NCBI RefSeq assembly: GCF_003202435.1
Contig: NZ_QJHK01000016.1
Coordinates: 62,001-126,000 of the forward strand
Reading direction: 5' to 3'
Length of the DNA stretch: 64,000 nucleotides
From: Flavobacterium cheongpyeongense
GTDB lineage: Bacteria; Bacteroidota; Bacteroidia; Flavobacteriales; Flavobacteriaceae
Below the pieces are notes generated by a model. It ran no database searches. It had not been told where the DNA came from and saw only the letters and a list, made by a program, of their open reading frames with translations. A program made the translations under genes and the position numbers. Positions 44,158 to 53,355 of this stretch are shown here, in pieces (position 1 is the stretch's first letter; every line of letters starts with the position of its first letter).

Positions 44158-45102
44158 ATGGCACTTTTCAAAATAGTTCACATTACTAAATACCAATATA
44201 ATTATCCCATAAAAGAAAGTATAAACGAAATCCGTTTGTTCCCGCATCATTTTGATAATCAGGAAGTATTACAATACCAGCTTTTAATAACACATGCACC
44301 AAATGTTGATATTTCTCAGGATTATTATGGAAACCGTGTTGGAAATTTTAATGTTTTAGAAAGTCATACCGAAATGACTATTGAATCCAGAATGCTGGTT
44401 CGGGTAAATCATTCGCTTAAAATTCCGCAAATAGATTCCACTTCCGTAAAAGATATCCAGGCAGAAAAAGAAAAAAGCATCTTATTATTGCGCCTCTGCT
44501 ACATTGATAAAATCGAAAAACAGGCAGAAATTGAAAGCATATTAGAAAAAATAGACCCCGAAAATAAATCTATAATTGAAATTGCGCAACAATGCAATGC
44601 CTATGTTTTTGAAAACTTTACGTACACGAAAGGAATTACCAATATTGAAACAACAGTTGATGAAATTTTAATGCTTAAAAAAGGGGTTTGTCAGGATTTT
44701 GCCCATATTCTGCTACATCTTTTACGTACAGCGGGTATTCCTTCCCGATATGTGAGCGGTTATATTTGCCCCAATGAAAGTGGCCTTAGAGGCGAAGGTG
44801 CTACCCATGCATGGGTAGAAGTTTATACTCCAACTCAGGGGTGGTTAGGCTTAGACCCAACCAATAATATCTGGACAATGGACAATCATGTGCGTCTTTC
44901 AACAGGCCGGAATTTTGGTGATTGTACACCTGTAAAAGGCACTTTTAAAGGACTTGCAAGACAAACGCTCTCTGTTTGTGTATCTATAGGCTATGAAGAC
45001 GGAAGACAATTTGAAGAAATAAATGATGTAAAGCTACAGGAAGTTTCCTCAAAAGTTGAAGAGCAATTAAACTATATGGATCAATTGCAACAACAACAAT
45101 GA
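44158..45102 (+). CDS. transglutaminase-like cysteine protease
   Basis: This 314-residue protein has an N-terminal beta domain (residues 1-100) and a transglutaminase core with a full triad: C178 in KKGVCQDFAH, H217 in GATHAWVEV and D233 in GLDPTNN. The family includes cysteine peptidases and amide-bond-forming enzymes. In the ATP-grasp/alpha-E/transglutaminase trio it is predicted to cleave or transfer the peptide made by the ligase. It is the last gene of the trio. Confidence 0.9.
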   Translation: MALFKIVHITKYQYNYPIKESINEIRLFPHHFDNQEVLQYQLLITHAPNVDISQDYYGNRVGNFNVLESHTEMTIESRMLVRVNHSLKIPQIDSTSVKDIQAEKEKSILLLRLCYIDKIEKQAEIESILEKIDPENKSIIEIAQQCNAYVFENFTYTKGITNIETTVDEILMLKKGVCQDFAHILLHLLRTAGIPSRYVSGYICPNESGLRGEGATHAWVEVYTPTQGWLGLDPTNNIWTMDNHVRLSTGRNFGDCTPVKGTFKGLARQTLSVCVSIGYEDGRQFEEINDVKLQEVSSKVEEQLNYMDQLQQQQ

Positions 45103-45145
45103 CAATTTCAAATCCATATCATACTTGATTTTCTACTCATAAAAA

Positions 45146-45178
45146 TGCCCCCAGTAAGTGTCTAACTTTTTGGGGGCA
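45146..45178. terminator. hairpin terminator with IS-end-like sequence
   Basis: tgccccca (45146-45153) pairs exactly with tgggggca (45171-45178) around a 17-base loop containing AAAAAGTTAGACAC on the minus strand. On that strand a T-run follows, so it terminates the convergent envelope operon. The sequence also resembles ends of IS3-family elements (from memory). Confidence 0.75.
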
Positions 45179-45185
45179 GTCTATT

Positions 45186-46460
45186 TTACCTGTTTTGCAA
45201 CCATCCCTCCGGATTATTATTTGATGTATTTTGAAGAATCAAAAATTTAATGATTGTTTTACCTGTATCACCGCTCGTTCTTACTTTCCCAATGCTTTGT
45301 TTTACTTTTACTTTATCTCCTTGCTCAACAGATACCGAACTTAGGTTTTGATAAACAGTAAAGTAATCTCCATGCTGAATAAAAACAGCTCTGTTTACAG
45401 GAGACAATGCTATAACTTTTGAGACCACTCCTTCAAATACGGAACGCGCTGTTGCTCCTTGCTCAGTAGTAATCTCTATTCCTGAATTATGAACTGTCAG
45501 TGACGGATATAACGGATGTGGCTGATCTCCATAACCAAGAGATATAAATCCTTTTTCTACCGGCCATGGTAATTTTCCTCTGTTTGCTTTAAAGTCAGCT
45601 GCTAAAATTTTGCCTTCTGGTGTTAAAGCAATTCTGTCTGATGAATAACTTTTAGCTGGAGCTGGTTCACTACTTTCAGTGGCTTTACCTTCTGCTATTC
45701 TTTTGCGCCTTTCTTCTTCCGCTTTTCTATTGGCTTCAGCAATTGCTGCACGAATTAATTGTTTAATTTTTGCATCAATTGCTTTCGACTCTTTCTGTTT
45801 TGCTTTAGTATCGGCAATAATTTTATTTTTATCTTTTTTAATCGAATTCACTAACTTTTGCTGTTCTTTCTTTTCAATTTCTAAACTTTGTTTTTCTTTT
45901 TGATTTTCAGCAATGATTTTTTTCTTTACCTGTCGCTGTCCATCTAATTTAGCATTATAGTCAACTAATTCTGCTGTTTTAGACTGAATTTCTAAACCTT
46001 GGTTTTTCCTGAAATTGGTATATTGTTTTAAATATTGTGCTCTCTTATAAGCTTGCAAAAAACTTTCTGAAGACAGGATAAACATCGCTCTGCTTTGTTC
46101 TGAACGGCTTTTGTATGATTTGAGGATCATTTTAGAATAATCTTCTTTCAGGACTGCCAATTCTCTTTTAAGTTTATTTACTTTAAGTTGATTAATATAC
46201 ATGTCGTTGCTTAAAAGCCTTTCTTGCTTAGCAGTAGTATTAATCAGTTTTTCTTTCAGCTTAATTTTGTTTTGCTGAATCAAAAAAACATTCACTGCTG
46301 ATTTTTCTTTTTTCTTTACAGATTGCAGCATTTTTTCGTTATCTCTGATTTCCTGTTGAATCTGGGCTTTTCGCAACTCCAGCTTTTCTTGTTGCGAGTC
46401 CTGTGCCCACAAAAAAGTTGTGGCGCACATAAAAATTAGGCTTAGTAGAAATTTTGGCAT
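45186..46460 (-). CDS. EnvC-like murein hydrolase activator (M23 domain)
   Basis: This 424-residue protein (ATG at 46460) has a signal peptide (MPKFLLSLIFMCATTFLWAQ), a long coiled coil of about 220 residues rich in Lys/Glu, and a C-terminal M23-like LytM domain. Family members activate amidases or cut peptidoglycan cross-links during division. The zinc-ligand pattern HxxxD near the domain start is not clear, so an EnvC-type activator without activity is likely. A TTG at 46481 was rejected because it lies in a -7 promoter element. Confidence 0.85.
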   Translation of the reverse strand: MPKFLLSLIFMCATTFLWAQDSQQEKLELRKAQIQQEIRDNEKMLQSVKKKEKSAVNVFLIQQNKIKLKEKLINTTAKQERLLSNDMYINQLKVNKLKRELAVLKEDYSKMILKSYKSRSEQSRAMFILSSESFLQAYKRAQYLKQYTNFRKNQGLEIQSKTAELVDYNAKLDGQRQVKKKIIAENQKEKQSLEIEKKEQQKLVNSIKKDKNKIIADTKAKQKESKAIDAKIKQLIRAAIAEANRKAEEERRKRIAEGKATESSEPAPAKSYSSDRIALTPEGKILAADFKANRGKLPWPVEKGFISLGYGDQPHPLYPSLTVHNSGIEITTEQGATARSVFEGVVSKVIALSPVNRAVFIQHGDYFTVYQNLSSVSVEQGDKVKVKQSIGKVRTSGDTGKTIIKFLILQNTSNNNPEGWLQNR

Positions 46461-46478
46461 TTTTCTGATATCTTTTTG

Positions 46479-46486
46479 CAAATTTA
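46479..46486 (-). promoter_or_regulatory. -7 promoter element, TAAATTTG on minus strand
   Basis: Read on the minus strand this is TAAATTTG, an exact TAnnTTTG match 18 bases before the ATG of the EnvC-like gene. It overlaps the end of the upstream lipoprotein gene, so the EnvC-like gene may have its own promoter within the operon. Confidence 0.5.
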
Positions 46487-47260
46487 CTTAATTATAATTT
46501 CTTTATAGCCACTGGGAACACTATAAGGAAAAGAAAGTTCTTCATTGAACGAAATTGTATTGTAATTTAAATTAATGTCGGTTTTCCCTTTTGGCTGAAT
46601 CGCATTGATTTCAATACTCGTTGGGAGTATTCCCTGACTAAATACCTTGTTGTCAGAATATTTAATTTCTAACATTCTGTTTTCTGCAGCTTGAGAAATT
46701 TGCTCTTTTTGCAGCAAATATTTTTCAGGTTCCAAAAAGAAAGTTTTTTTTATAGTTTCTTCTTTTTCATCTTCTAAACGAATAAGATTTTCTACAATTG
46801 TTTGTGTATATTTTTCTTTTCTTAGATCATCTAAAGCTTCTCCAACCAATAGATTTTGAACTTTACTGTAATCCAGTTCCGTTCCAAGCCATTTGCTTAA
46901 ACTTGTAAAATCACCTTCATAATAAGTACCATTTATTTTTTCGTAATAGCTTACTGTTGTAGGTGTTATCAATGCCTTTGCCATCGTTATTCCTAAAAAG
47001 CGAACACTTACTAAAATTTGTTCATTGTTTTTAATTTTAATCTCGGCTGTTACATTTTGACTCTGCTTTTCATCTTCATACTTTGCACTTGCTTTGATAT
47101 ATAAGGTAGAAAAATCTAATTTGTTTTCGTAATGTTTTTCTATAATTTTGTTATCAATTTTGACTGCCGTTTCTGTATTATTATTTTGTACTGCAACCTG
47201 TTTCGATTTACACGAAACCATAAAAATTGTTAGTAATAGTATTGCTATATATTTTTTCAT
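46484..47260 (-). CDS. DUF4292 lipoprotein
   Basis: This 258-residue protein has a lipoprotein signal (LLLTIFMVSC, Cys at residue 17) and a LolA/LolB-like strand pattern (ILVSVRFLGITMAKALITPTTVSYYEKINGTYYEGDF). It matches the DUF4292 family of Bacteroidetes, often encoded between a TPR protein and a peptidoglycan metallopeptidase as here. An outer-membrane lipoprotein role is inferred. Confidence 0.85.
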   Translation of the reverse strand: MKKYIAILLLTIFMVSCKSKQVAVQNNNTETAVKIDNKIIEKHYENKLDFSTLYIKASAKYEDEKQSQNVTAEIKIKNNEQILVSVRFLGITMAKALITPTTVSYYEKINGTYYEGDFTSLSKWLGTELDYSKVQNLLVGEALDDLRKEKYTQTIVENLIRLEDEKEETIKKTFFLEPEKYLLQKEQISQAAENRMLEIKYSDNKVFSQGILPTSIEINAIQPKGKTDINLNYNTISFNEELSFPYSVPSGYKEIIIK

Positions 47261-47273
47261 CTGAATGTAATCT

Positions 47274-48626
47274 TTACTTTTTTTGTTTTAATAGCTCATT
47301 TGCTTTCAAAAAATATTCCTCTTTTTTCTTCGCATCTCCTAACCCATTATGAGCCTCTCCAAGCTGAACATTAAAATCTGCTTCAAGCTTTTTATCATCC
47401 ACTACATAATCGAGTCCCATTTCTAAAACGGTTTTTGCATTTTTAAATTGCTTCAATTGATTACTTCCTAATCCTGCATAATAATAAAATTGCGGCTGAC
47501 TTGGGTAAACTTCAATCATGGTCATCGCTCTTTTAGTCATTGGCTCAAATTGTTTTGTTTGTGAATACGCTTCAAGCAAAAGCAAATTTGTTTCACGATC
47601 TGTATCTGAATTTGCTTTTAGTTTTTTTTCATAATACTTAATAGCATTTTCAAATTGGTTTTTACTATGGTAAAATTTTCCAATTTCTTTGGCAACATCA
47701 ACATTTGGATCATTATCAAAATAGCCAATCGCTTTTTCTAAATCAGGACCATATTGCGGATTTTTATTCACATAAATCAAAAATTCATTTAGTGTTCTAT
47801 GCTTAATTTTAGAATCCATTTTTGGACTCGATAAAATAAAATTCATTGCTTTTATTGCTTTGTCTGCCTGATTTTGATCTAAATATCCTTTGAACAAACT
47901 TAACTGTGCCCATTCTGATGTTGGGATTTCTTTCGCCAGCTGTTTTGCAACATCCAAAGCTTTATCTGTTTCTGATGTTTTTGAATATAAAAAAATCAGG
48001 TTAACATAATTAGATTCTACTTTTGGATTTTGTTTTATCTGATTGAGTAAATTGTCTATCTCGGTATTTTGATATTTCCCCTGAGATAAAATCTGCTGTT
48101 TATATCTCTCACGATCTTCCGATTTTCCATATTTATCATTCATTTCATTGATTGTCAAAAGCGCCTTTTCATATTGATTGATAATCATATACAACGAAAT
48201 CAGGTCGTCTTTGTACTCTTCATCAAACGGAATAATTTTCTGAATCGTTTCAATTGCCAGAGGATAATTTTTGGTTTCAAAACTCACATCGTAAACCCCT
48301 AACCAATACCATTTGTTTTTGGGGTCAAGCTGAATCGCTTTCTCAAATGATTTTTGAGCATCCGGATACTCCTTCAACTTTAAATAATTTTTGCCCAGTT
48401 CAAAATAGGCTACGGCATCATTGGGTTTTAATTTGATGCATTTTTCTAACGAAATAATCGCTTTATCATAATTTTCAATTCCTTTCTGTTTTAATGATTC
48501 ATAAAATGAGTCCTGATATTCATCGGTCGCCATAGCAATATCTTCGGGTTCTGTCTGTGCCATAACCGAAACTGAATTGCCAAGCAAAACGAAGAATAAA
48601 ATTACCAAAACACTTTTTTTCATCAT
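47274..48626 (-). CDS. TPR-repeat exported protein
   Basis: This 450-residue protein has a signal peptide (MMKKSVLVILFFVLLGNSVSVMAQ) and about ten TPR-like helix pairs, for example AVAYFELGKNYLKLKEYPDAQKSFEKAIQLDPKN. TPR arrays bind partner proteins. A periplasmic scaffold for the envelope genes next to it is likely. It lies 13 bases upstream of the DUF4292 gene. Confidence 0.87.
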   Translation of the reverse strand: MMKKSVLVILFFVLLGNSVSVMAQTEPEDIAMATDEYQDSFYESLKQKGIENYDKAIISLEKCIKLKPNDAVAYFELGKNYLKLKEYPDAQKSFEKAIQLDPKNKWYWLGVYDVSFETKNYPLAIETIQKIIPFDEEYKDDLISLYMIINQYEKALLTINEMNDKYGKSEDRERYKQQILSQGKYQNTEIDNLLNQIKQNPKVESNYVNLIFLYSKTSETDKALDVAKQLAKEIPTSEWAQLSLFKGYLDQNQADKAIKAMNFILSSPKMDSKIKHRTLNEFLIYVNKNPQYGPDLEKAIGYFDNDPNVDVAKEIGKFYHSKNQFENAIKYYEKKLKANSDTDRETNLLLLEAYSQTKQFEPMTKRAMTMIEVYPSQPQFYYYAGLGSNQLKQFKNAKTVLEMGLDYVVDDKKLEADFNVQLGEAHNGLGDAKKKEEYFLKANELLKQKK

Positions 48627-48656
48627 TTACATAATTTCATTATAAATTACCATTTT

Positions 48657-49673
48657 TTATTCTAAAACAGAGTAATCGCCTATACTGATACTGCTAAATT
48701 TACCATTATAACTAACATGGTTACCAATCATTGCATTATCTAAATCTGCATTTTTTATATGCGAATTGGTTTGAACCAAACTGTTTTTAATGGTACTGTT
48801 TTCTACATGTGTGCCTTTTCCTAAAGATACATTTGGACCAACAGTTGTATTTTTCAATACTACATTTTCTCCAATATAACAAGGCGGAATAATTGTAGAA
48901 TTTTCTAAAGTCACATTATAATCTACTAAATGTTCTCCGTCATTGTGCAAAAATCCTAACATTCTGGTATTCGTTTCAACGGTTACATCTTTATTTCCGC
49001 AATCCATCCATTCGTCTACGCTTCCGGTTTTGAAAACTTTTCCGTTAGCCATCATTGCCTTGATTCCGTCATTGATCTGATACTCGCCTCCATTTTGAAT
49101 ATTATTGTCTAAAACGCTCTGAAGTTCTTTTTTAAGATCCCCAACTTCTTTAAAATAATAAATACCGATAACGGCTAAATCACTAACAAATTCTTTTGGT
49201 TTTTCAACCAATTCTATAATTTCATTATTCTGGTTTAATTTTACTACACCAAATGCCTCCGGCTGATCAACTTGTTTTACCCAAATTACAGAATCAGCAG
49301 CCGGATCAAGTTCAAAATCGGCTCTGATTAAAGTATCTGCATAGGCAATTACTGCTGGTCCGGATAGAGAATCTTTGGCGCACATAATGGCATGTCCGGT
49401 ACCTAATGGTAAATCCTGACGATAAATGGATGCTTTTGCCCCTAAGCCCTGAGCTAAATCCTGCAAACTTGAGACAACATCATCTCCGAAAAAAGCTTCA
49501 TCACCTAAAATAAAAGCAACCTCTTCTATCGGTTGTTTTAATATTTTGGCAATGTCTTCAACCAAACGATGAACGATTGATTTTCCTGCAACAGGAATTA
49601 ATGGTTTTGGAACTGTTAAAGTATGAGGTCGTAGTCTCGATCCGCGACCTGCCATTGGAACGATTATTTTCAT
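48657..49673 (-). CDS. sugar-1-phosphate nucleotidyltransferase
   Basis: This 338-residue enzyme has the nucleotidyltransferase signature PMAGRGSRLRPHTLTVPKPLIPVAG at its start and a C-terminal left-handed beta helix of hexapeptide repeats (GENVVLKNTTVGPNVSLGKG). Related proteins make dTDP-glucose or GDP-mannose. The helix extension is like bacterial nucleotidyltransferase/acyltransferase hybrids. The substrate is not clear. It may supply sugars for surface polysaccharide moved by the flippase in the same operon. Confidence 0.88.
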   Translation of the reverse strand: MKIIVPMAGRGSRLRPHTLTVPKPLIPVAGKSIVHRLVEDIAKILKQPIEEVAFILGDEAFFGDDVVSSLQDLAQGLGAKASIYRQDLPLGTGHAIMCAKDSLSGPAVIAYADTLIRADFELDPAADSVIWVKQVDQPEAFGVVKLNQNNEIIELVEKPKEFVSDLAVIGIYYFKEVGDLKKELQSVLDNNIQNGGEYQINDGIKAMMANGKVFKTGSVDEWMDCGNKDVTVETNTRMLGFLHNDGEHLVDYNVTLENSTIIPPCYIGENVVLKNTTVGPNVSLGKGTHVENSTIKNSLVQTNSHIKNADLDNAMIGNHVSYNGKFSSISIGDYSVLE

Positions 49674-49817
49674 TTTTGTATTTATTTTTTTATGGGAAGA
49701 CTTGAAAAATCTCCTTGGTTTGGTTCAAATTTTAAAGGCAAAAGTTAAAGGTTTTTCAATGTGCAAACTAAGCTTTATCTACTTACTTTAGCATAAACTA
49801 AAACAGATAACTGAAAA

Positions 49818-50252
49818 TTATTTCACGCCTGTGCTTCCAAATCCGCCTTCGCCCCTTGAAGTTTCTGATAATTCTTCAACTTCAATCCATTCGGCTCTTT
49901 CGTGTTTGGCAATAATTAATTGTGCAATTCGCTCTCCGTTTTCGATTATAAAATCTTCGTTTGATAAATTCACTAAAATCACCCCTATTTCACCTCTGTA
50001 ATCAGCATCTACAGTTCCCGGAGAATTTAAAACCGTTACCCCTTTTTTAGCCGCCAGACCACTTCTTGGTCTAACCTGTGCTTCATAACCAACTGGCAAC
50101 TCAATAAAAAGTCCTGTTTTTACAATGGTTCTTTCTAATGGTTTTAAACTGATTGCCTCAGTTAAATTGGCACGTAAATCCATCCCTGCCGAAGCAATGG
50201 TTTCGTAATTTGGCAAGTCGTGCTGTGATTTATTGATAATTTGTATTTTCAT
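49818..50252 (-). CDS. dut: dUTP diphosphatase
   Basis: This 144-residue enzyme has all trimeric dUTPase motifs: AGMDLRAN (motif 1), RPRSGLAAKKG (motif 2), GTVDADYRGEIGV (motif 3), GERIAQLII (motif 4) and the C-terminal RGEGGFGSTG (motif 5). It hydrolyses dUTP to dUMP and so keeps uracil out of DNA. The gene lies between the flippase and the nucleotidyltransferase, a conserved flavobacterial order. Confidence 0.96.
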   Translation of the reverse strand: MKIQIINKSQHDLPNYETIASAGMDLRANLTEAISLKPLERTIVKTGLFIELPVGYEAQVRPRSGLAAKKGVTVLNSPGTVDADYRGEIGVILVNLSNEDFIIENGERIAQLIIAKHERAEWIEVEELSETSRGEGGFGSTGVK

Positions 50253-50276
50253 TTTAATTTTTAAGGTTAAAAGGCA

Positions 50277-51737
50277 TTATTTTTTATTCATAATTCCTTT
50301 GATAGTGTCTTTTTCGTTATGATAAATAAAATAAATGAATGCTAATAAAAGTGGTATTCCAATAAAATAATTTTCTCTGAACCAATAAAAAGAAATAGCT
50401 GAAAATGCAATTGAAATTCCTAAATAAGCTCCAATTTTATTCATATCATAGGGTATGGGATAATATTTATTTCCCAAAACATAAGAAATCAGCATCATGC
50501 TCCCGTAAGCTGAAATTGTTGCAATTGCTGATCCGTAATAACTATATTTTGGAATCAATAAATAATTTAAAAGTAATGTTACAATAGCACCAACAATAGA
50601 AATATAGGCTCCAATTTTTGTTTTGTCTGTCAACTTATACCAAACAGACAAATTATTATAAATACCCAGAAAAAAATTGGCCAAAATAATCAAAGGAACT
50701 ACTTTCATTGCTTCCCAATAGGATTTATTATCCAGTAAAAGGAATTTTAAAATATCAGCAAAAACAATAACCCCTAATAAAATCAGTGATCCTAAAATAA
50801 CAAAATATTTAGTGATAACAGCATACGTTTGTGGGGCATTTTCATTTTTTGCATGACTAAAAAAGAAAGGTTCTATCCCCAGTCTGAAAGCTGTTGCAAA
50901 CAATACCATAAATAAACCTAATTTATAACAGGCAGAATACGCTCCTACTTCTGACTTTGCAAGATTTTCTGGTAATAAATAACCCAGTAGAATTTTATCA
51001 AAATGCTCGTTTACAGCAAATGCAATTCCTGCGACTAAAATTGGTAAGCCGTATTTCATCATTTTTTTCCAAAGCACAGGATCAAATCTTCTTCCTAATG
51101 AAAGATAATTAGGAGAAAGAACTATAAACGTGGCCAGACTAGCCAGAAGATTTGCAATAAAAATATAGGCAATCTGGAAATTCTCAACATATAAATTATC
51201 CCAAACAGAATTTGGATTTTCAGCTGCCAATTTTGGTAAATACAATAAGAAAAAGATGTTCAGTAAAAGATTTATAATCACATTTCCAATTTTTATGGCA
51301 GCATACACCATTGGTCTCTGATTTGCCCTTAATTTAGAAAATGGAACTAAAACTAAAGCATCTAAAACCAATATCCACACTGAGTAAGTGACATATTGTG
51401 TATCAACTTCAGCCCAGTTAGCCAATGTATTTCTAAAAATTAAAGCTGCAAACAAAAATCCTATTGAAGTCCAAAATATTGATATTGTTGCTGTGGCGAT
51501 TACATTCTTTTTATCATCCTCAGCGCTATAAAATCTAAAAAAAGCAGTTTCCATTCCATAAGAAAGTATCACATTAAAGAAAACCATCCAGGATAATACA
51601 ATAGAAACTTCACCATATTCAGCAGTTGGTAAAATCCCTGTATAAAGTCTCACTAATAAAAAGCTTAGCATTCTGGGCAATACGGTTGCTAGTCCGTAAA
51701 TGGCGGTTTGTTTGAATAGGTTTTTATATAATCCCAA
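50277..51737 (-). CDS. oligosaccharide flippase (Wzx-like)
   Basis: This 486-residue membrane protein has about 14 hydrophobic segments and the MATE/MOP-superfamily start QTAIYGLATVLPRMLSFLLVRLYTGIL. Such proteins flip lipid-linked oligosaccharides across the inner membrane. It is the first gene of a minus-strand operon that continues with dut, the nucleotidyltransferase and envelope proteins. Confidence 0.88.
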   Translation of the reverse strand: MGLYKNLFKQTAIYGLATVLPRMLSFLLVRLYTGILPTAEYGEVSIVLSWMVFFNVILSYGMETAFFRFYSAEDDKKNVIATATISIFWTSIGFLFAALIFRNTLANWAEVDTQYVTYSVWILVLDALVLVPFSKLRANQRPMVYAAIKIGNVIINLLLNIFFLLYLPKLAAENPNSVWDNLYVENFQIAYIFIANLLASLATFIVLSPNYLSLGRRFDPVLWKKMMKYGLPILVAGIAFAVNEHFDKILLGYLLPENLAKSEVGAYSACYKLGLFMVLFATAFRLGIEPFFFSHAKNENAPQTYAVITKYFVILGSLILLGVIVFADILKFLLLDNKSYWEAMKVVPLIILANFFLGIYNNLSVWYKLTDKTKIGAYISIVGAIVTLLLNYLLIPKYSYYGSAIATISAYGSMMLISYVLGNKYYPIPYDMNKIGAYLGISIAFSAISFYWFRENYFIGIPLLLAFIYFIYHNEKDTIKGIMNKK

Positions 51738-51826
51738 AATCTTTTGTAATAAAGTTTATAAAACAAAAATAACCAATTCTTTGAGATAATTATCGAATTC
51801 GCTAAGGTATTAAGGCAATAAAGAAT

Positions 51827-53347
51827 TTATGCTTTTTCATTATATGTCTCGAAATTTACACTTTTTAGAGTTTCTTTTGGTTCAGGGATATCTTCTTCTG
51901 AAAATGTTTTAAGGACTTTTTCATTTAACTTTTTGAGTTTTACAATTCTGTTTGCCTGATTTTGAACACATTTCTCAAACAAATTTCTCACAGTCCGGGC
52001 GTTACCAAAACTTTCATTTTTTTCAGCATATAATAATTCGAAAGTGTCCGTCAATTTTTCTTTTGCTTCCTCAGAAACAATAAAATCAGATTTTTTACAA
52101 TAGGATTCAAAAATTTGAAATAATTCGGCTGGAGTAAAATGTTTAAAATGAAAAAAACGGTTAAAACGAGATTTTAATCCCGGATTAGATTCAATAAAAA
52201 CCTGCATTGGTTCTGTATATCCTGCAACAACAACTGCTAAATCATTACGATGGTCTTCCATTCTTTTAAGTAACGTGTTTACTGCTTCTGCTCCATAATC
52301 ATTCCCTGATAAATTCTGTGTTAAACCATATGCTTCATCTACAAATAAAACACCTCCCAGACTTGATTCTACAGCGGCGTTAACTTTTGTGGCTGTTTGT
52401 CCTACATAACCTGCAACCAGCCCTTCTCTGTCTGTTTCAAACATTTGCCCTTTCGATAAAAAACCTAAATGTTTAAAAATCCTGCTTAAAAGCCTTGCTA
52501 CAGAAGTTTTTCCGGTTCCGGGAGGTCCTAAAAAAACAGTATGTAATGTAATTTCGATATTCTTTAATCCTTGTTGTGATCTCTTTTTTTGTATTTCTAA
52601 TAAGTTAATAAGTTCTGCAACATCTTTTTTCACTTCTGTTAGACCTACTAAAAGATTTAATTCTTCAAGTACTTTTTCAAGTGAATCTTCTTCCTGTAAT
52701 TCAGATGGGTTTTTATTCTCCTTTTCTTTATTTAGACCTAAATAATTAATAAACATACCTTTATCAAACATTTTATCAAAAGCAAAAAGAATGAAATTTT
52801 GATATTTATTTAGAATATCTTCTCCTTTGCTGTGCTTAATTTGAAACAAAATTTCAGTCAACAAATATTTATTTTCCTGTTGGTTTATTAGTACTACCTT
52901 ATTCTCTTCTTTAATTTTTAAAAAATGATTTTTAAATTCCTCTGTAAAAATTAACTCATTTAACTCATTTACCGAATTTTGATCAGCAAAATGTTTGTTT
53001 CTTAAAACATCATAATAATAAGCCAGAACAAATTGTGCTTTTTCATTTTTTATTTGAGTTTCCTTCTCATAAAGTTGTATGATATCAGAGAGAAAGAAAT
53101 GTTCTGCCTTAAGCAGTAATCCTTTTGAAACTTCAGAAGAAATATGACTGTTTATTTTTTGAATAAAATCTGAGTCCTGATTTAAAAGCTTACATATATC
53201 AAGGATATTAAGTGTTTCTTTTTGCAAATCATTAATAAATGAAGCCGTAAAAACGGCTTCATTATGATTTATATTTGTTTCTAAATATTTTTTTAGAGAC
53301 AAAAAAGATTCTTCTAAAATCGATATTGGGTTGTTCTTTTTTGACAT
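51827..53347 (-). CDS. CbbX-type AAA+ ATPase
   Basis: This 506-residue protein has a helical N-terminal domain of about 230 residues with no motif that I know. A C-terminal AAA+ module of the CbxX/CfqX type follows: Walker A GPPGTGKT (274-281), Walker B VLFVDEAY (333-340) and a sensor Arg in GLKSRFNR. CbbX-type ATPases remodel partner complexes by threading a peptide tail. It is the last gene of a six-gene operon with an ABC transporter and is separated from its ATPase gene by 8 bases, so the ABC complex or the coiled-coil proteins may be its client. Confidence 0.87.
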   Translation of the reverse strand: MSKKNNPISILEESFLSLKKYLETNINHNEAVFTASFINDLQKETLNILDICKLLNQDSDFIQKINSHISSEVSKGLLLKAEHFFLSDIIQLYEKETQIKNEKAQFVLAYYYDVLRNKHFADQNSVNELNELIFTEEFKNHFLKIKEENKVVLINQQENKYLLTEILFQIKHSKGEDILNKYQNFILFAFDKMFDKGMFINYLGLNKEKENKNPSELQEEDSLEKVLEELNLLVGLTEVKKDVAELINLLEIQKKRSQQGLKNIEITLHTVFLGPPGTGKTSVARLLSRIFKHLGFLSKGQMFETDREGLVAGYVGQTATKVNAAVESSLGGVLFVDEAYGLTQNLSGNDYGAEAVNTLLKRMEDHRNDLAVVVAGYTEPMQVFIESNPGLKSRFNRFFHFKHFTPAELFQIFESYCKKSDFIVSEEAKEKLTDTFELLYAEKNESFGNARTVRNLFEKCVQNQANRIVKLKKLNEKVLKTFSEEDIPEPKETLKSVNFETYNEKA

Positions 53348-53355
53348 ATTTTAAT

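Noticed and set aside
45146..45178. Complete insertion sequence near the transglutaminase
   Set aside because: Only about 33 bases resemble an IS end. No transposase frame or second end is present.
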